Positions 63,440 through 64,000 of a stretch of 64,000 nt of DNA are shown here, in pieces. Each line of letters opens with the position of its first letter. Position 1 is the stretch's first letter. The notes below the pieces were generated by a model, which made no database searches, was not told the DNA's origin, and was given only the letters and a program-made list of their open reading frames with translations. A program made the translations under genes and the position numbers. The DNA comes from Lepidostoma basale (lineage: Eukaryota > Arthropoda > Insecta > Trichoptera > Lepidostomatidae): positions 1-64,000 of the forward strand of contig JAHDVF020000998.1 in assembly GCA_022606425.2 (NCBI GenBank), in the 5' to 3' direction.

Positions 63440-63675
63440 AAAACTAACCACCACGACGTTTCCCAGTAGGGGTAGGCAGAGGGGATGGACCGCCATACTG
63501 CTCTGATCTGACACACTTCTCGAGGTTTCTCCACATTCATACATCGTAACATGCACGCTCGTCGATTTTCCAATTTCGAAGCCGCCTTTCCGCCTTTTAG
63601 TATCTGATTAATTTGATCATGCCATGCTTTCGTTGATTTTCCAGAGCTTCTCTTTCCACTCACACTACTTGTATC
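63440..63675 (-). mobile_element. RTE-gamma 3' end
   Basis: ACTAACCACCACGACGTTTCC tip, then reversed DTSSVSGKRSSGKSTKAWHD, QINQILKGGKAASKLENRRA, CMLRCMNVEKPREV. It lies in tandem behind the alpha copy, same orientation. Confidence 0.8.
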
Positions 63676-64000
63676 TTCTTCTTCAAGTGCCTTGTCGGGT
63701 CCCTTCAACGTTGGCGATCACCTCGGTGAACCTTTCCTTGTCCTGCGCCGCTCAGAACAACTCCTCCACACTTCGGATATCGGTCCACTCCCTCACGTTT
63801 CGCAGCCAGGACATCTGTCTCCTACCGGGCCCTCGGCGTCTCTCAATTTTCCCCTCTAATATCAGTTGGAGAAGGTGGTACTTTTCCCCACGCAGTTTAT
63901 GACCCAGATGTAAAATCTTCCGAACCTTGATAGTTGATAACAACTCCCTGTCAACTCTATGTCACCTCAGGACTTCGGTATTAGTAACCATGTCTGTCCA
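63676..64000 (-). mobile_element. RTE-like LINE 3' end, cut by window edge
   Basis: CTTCTTCTTCAAGTGCCTTG tail, then reversed coding LRNVREWTDIRSVEELF, VRKILHLGHKLRGEKYHLLQ. Same family as 56590-57240 and nearly identical over the shared part. Confidence 0.8.

Overview
This is a eukaryotic, AT-rich, intron-bearing and very repeat-dense window, almost certainly from an insect or other arthropod. The evidence is GT-AG introns, one spliced housekeeping gene, the first coding exon of a probable homeobox gene, dozens of 5'-truncated non-LTR retrotransposon copies with short tandem-repeat tails, several MITE and foldback families, and a tRNA-derived SINE. The species cannot be fixed from the sequence.

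Two host loci are well supported. On the minus strand, nine coding exons between 18567 and 7377 splice, with consistent phases throughout, into an intact 512-residue M17 (leucyl) aminopeptidase-like protein of the NPEPL1 / W07G4.4 type. Its introns are filled with transposons, and intron 1 carries a strict 30-bp minisatellite. On the plus strand, 42499-43207 is the first coding exon of a probable NK-like homeobox factor (eh1-type motif, acidic repeats; possibly Tlx/C15-like). A candidate Inr+DPE promoter lies about 720 bp upstream and a GC-rich CCAAT / X-box island about 5.4 kb upstream. No homeodomain is visible to the end of the window, so its first intron would exceed 20 kb.

Nearly everything else is transposon debris. 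I use these working names. alpha, beta and gamma are related RTE-like families ending in (GTTA)n, TTG-rich and GTTAGTTAA tails. delta and epsilon are other RTE-like families with GAA-rich tails. J is a Jockey/CR1-like family ending in (GATTT)n. MITE1 has arms containing TTTTATGGGAATGACATGTT. MITE2 has arms containing TCTCAATAGAGACGAAG. There are also hAT-like, piggyBac-like and pogo/Tigger-like MITEs. Region 1-7.3 kb holds an ORF tail, the 5' part of an RTE element, and foldbacks. Region 7.4-18.6 kb is the aminopeptidase gene. Region 18.7-36 kb is mixed LINE, SINE and MITE debris with one small ORF at 32368-32532. Region 36.8-43.2 kb is the homeobox gene's 5' region. Region 43.3-64 kb is nested LINE, SINE and MITE debris, including one datable nest at 60.4-61.75 kb.

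No rRNA gene, functional tRNA, CRISPR array, or intact autonomous transposon was found. The most unusual structures are a roughly 265-bp near-identical inverted repeat (4945-5702), the minisatellite that is open on both strands, LINE copies meeting tail to tail, and families that differ in tail sequence.
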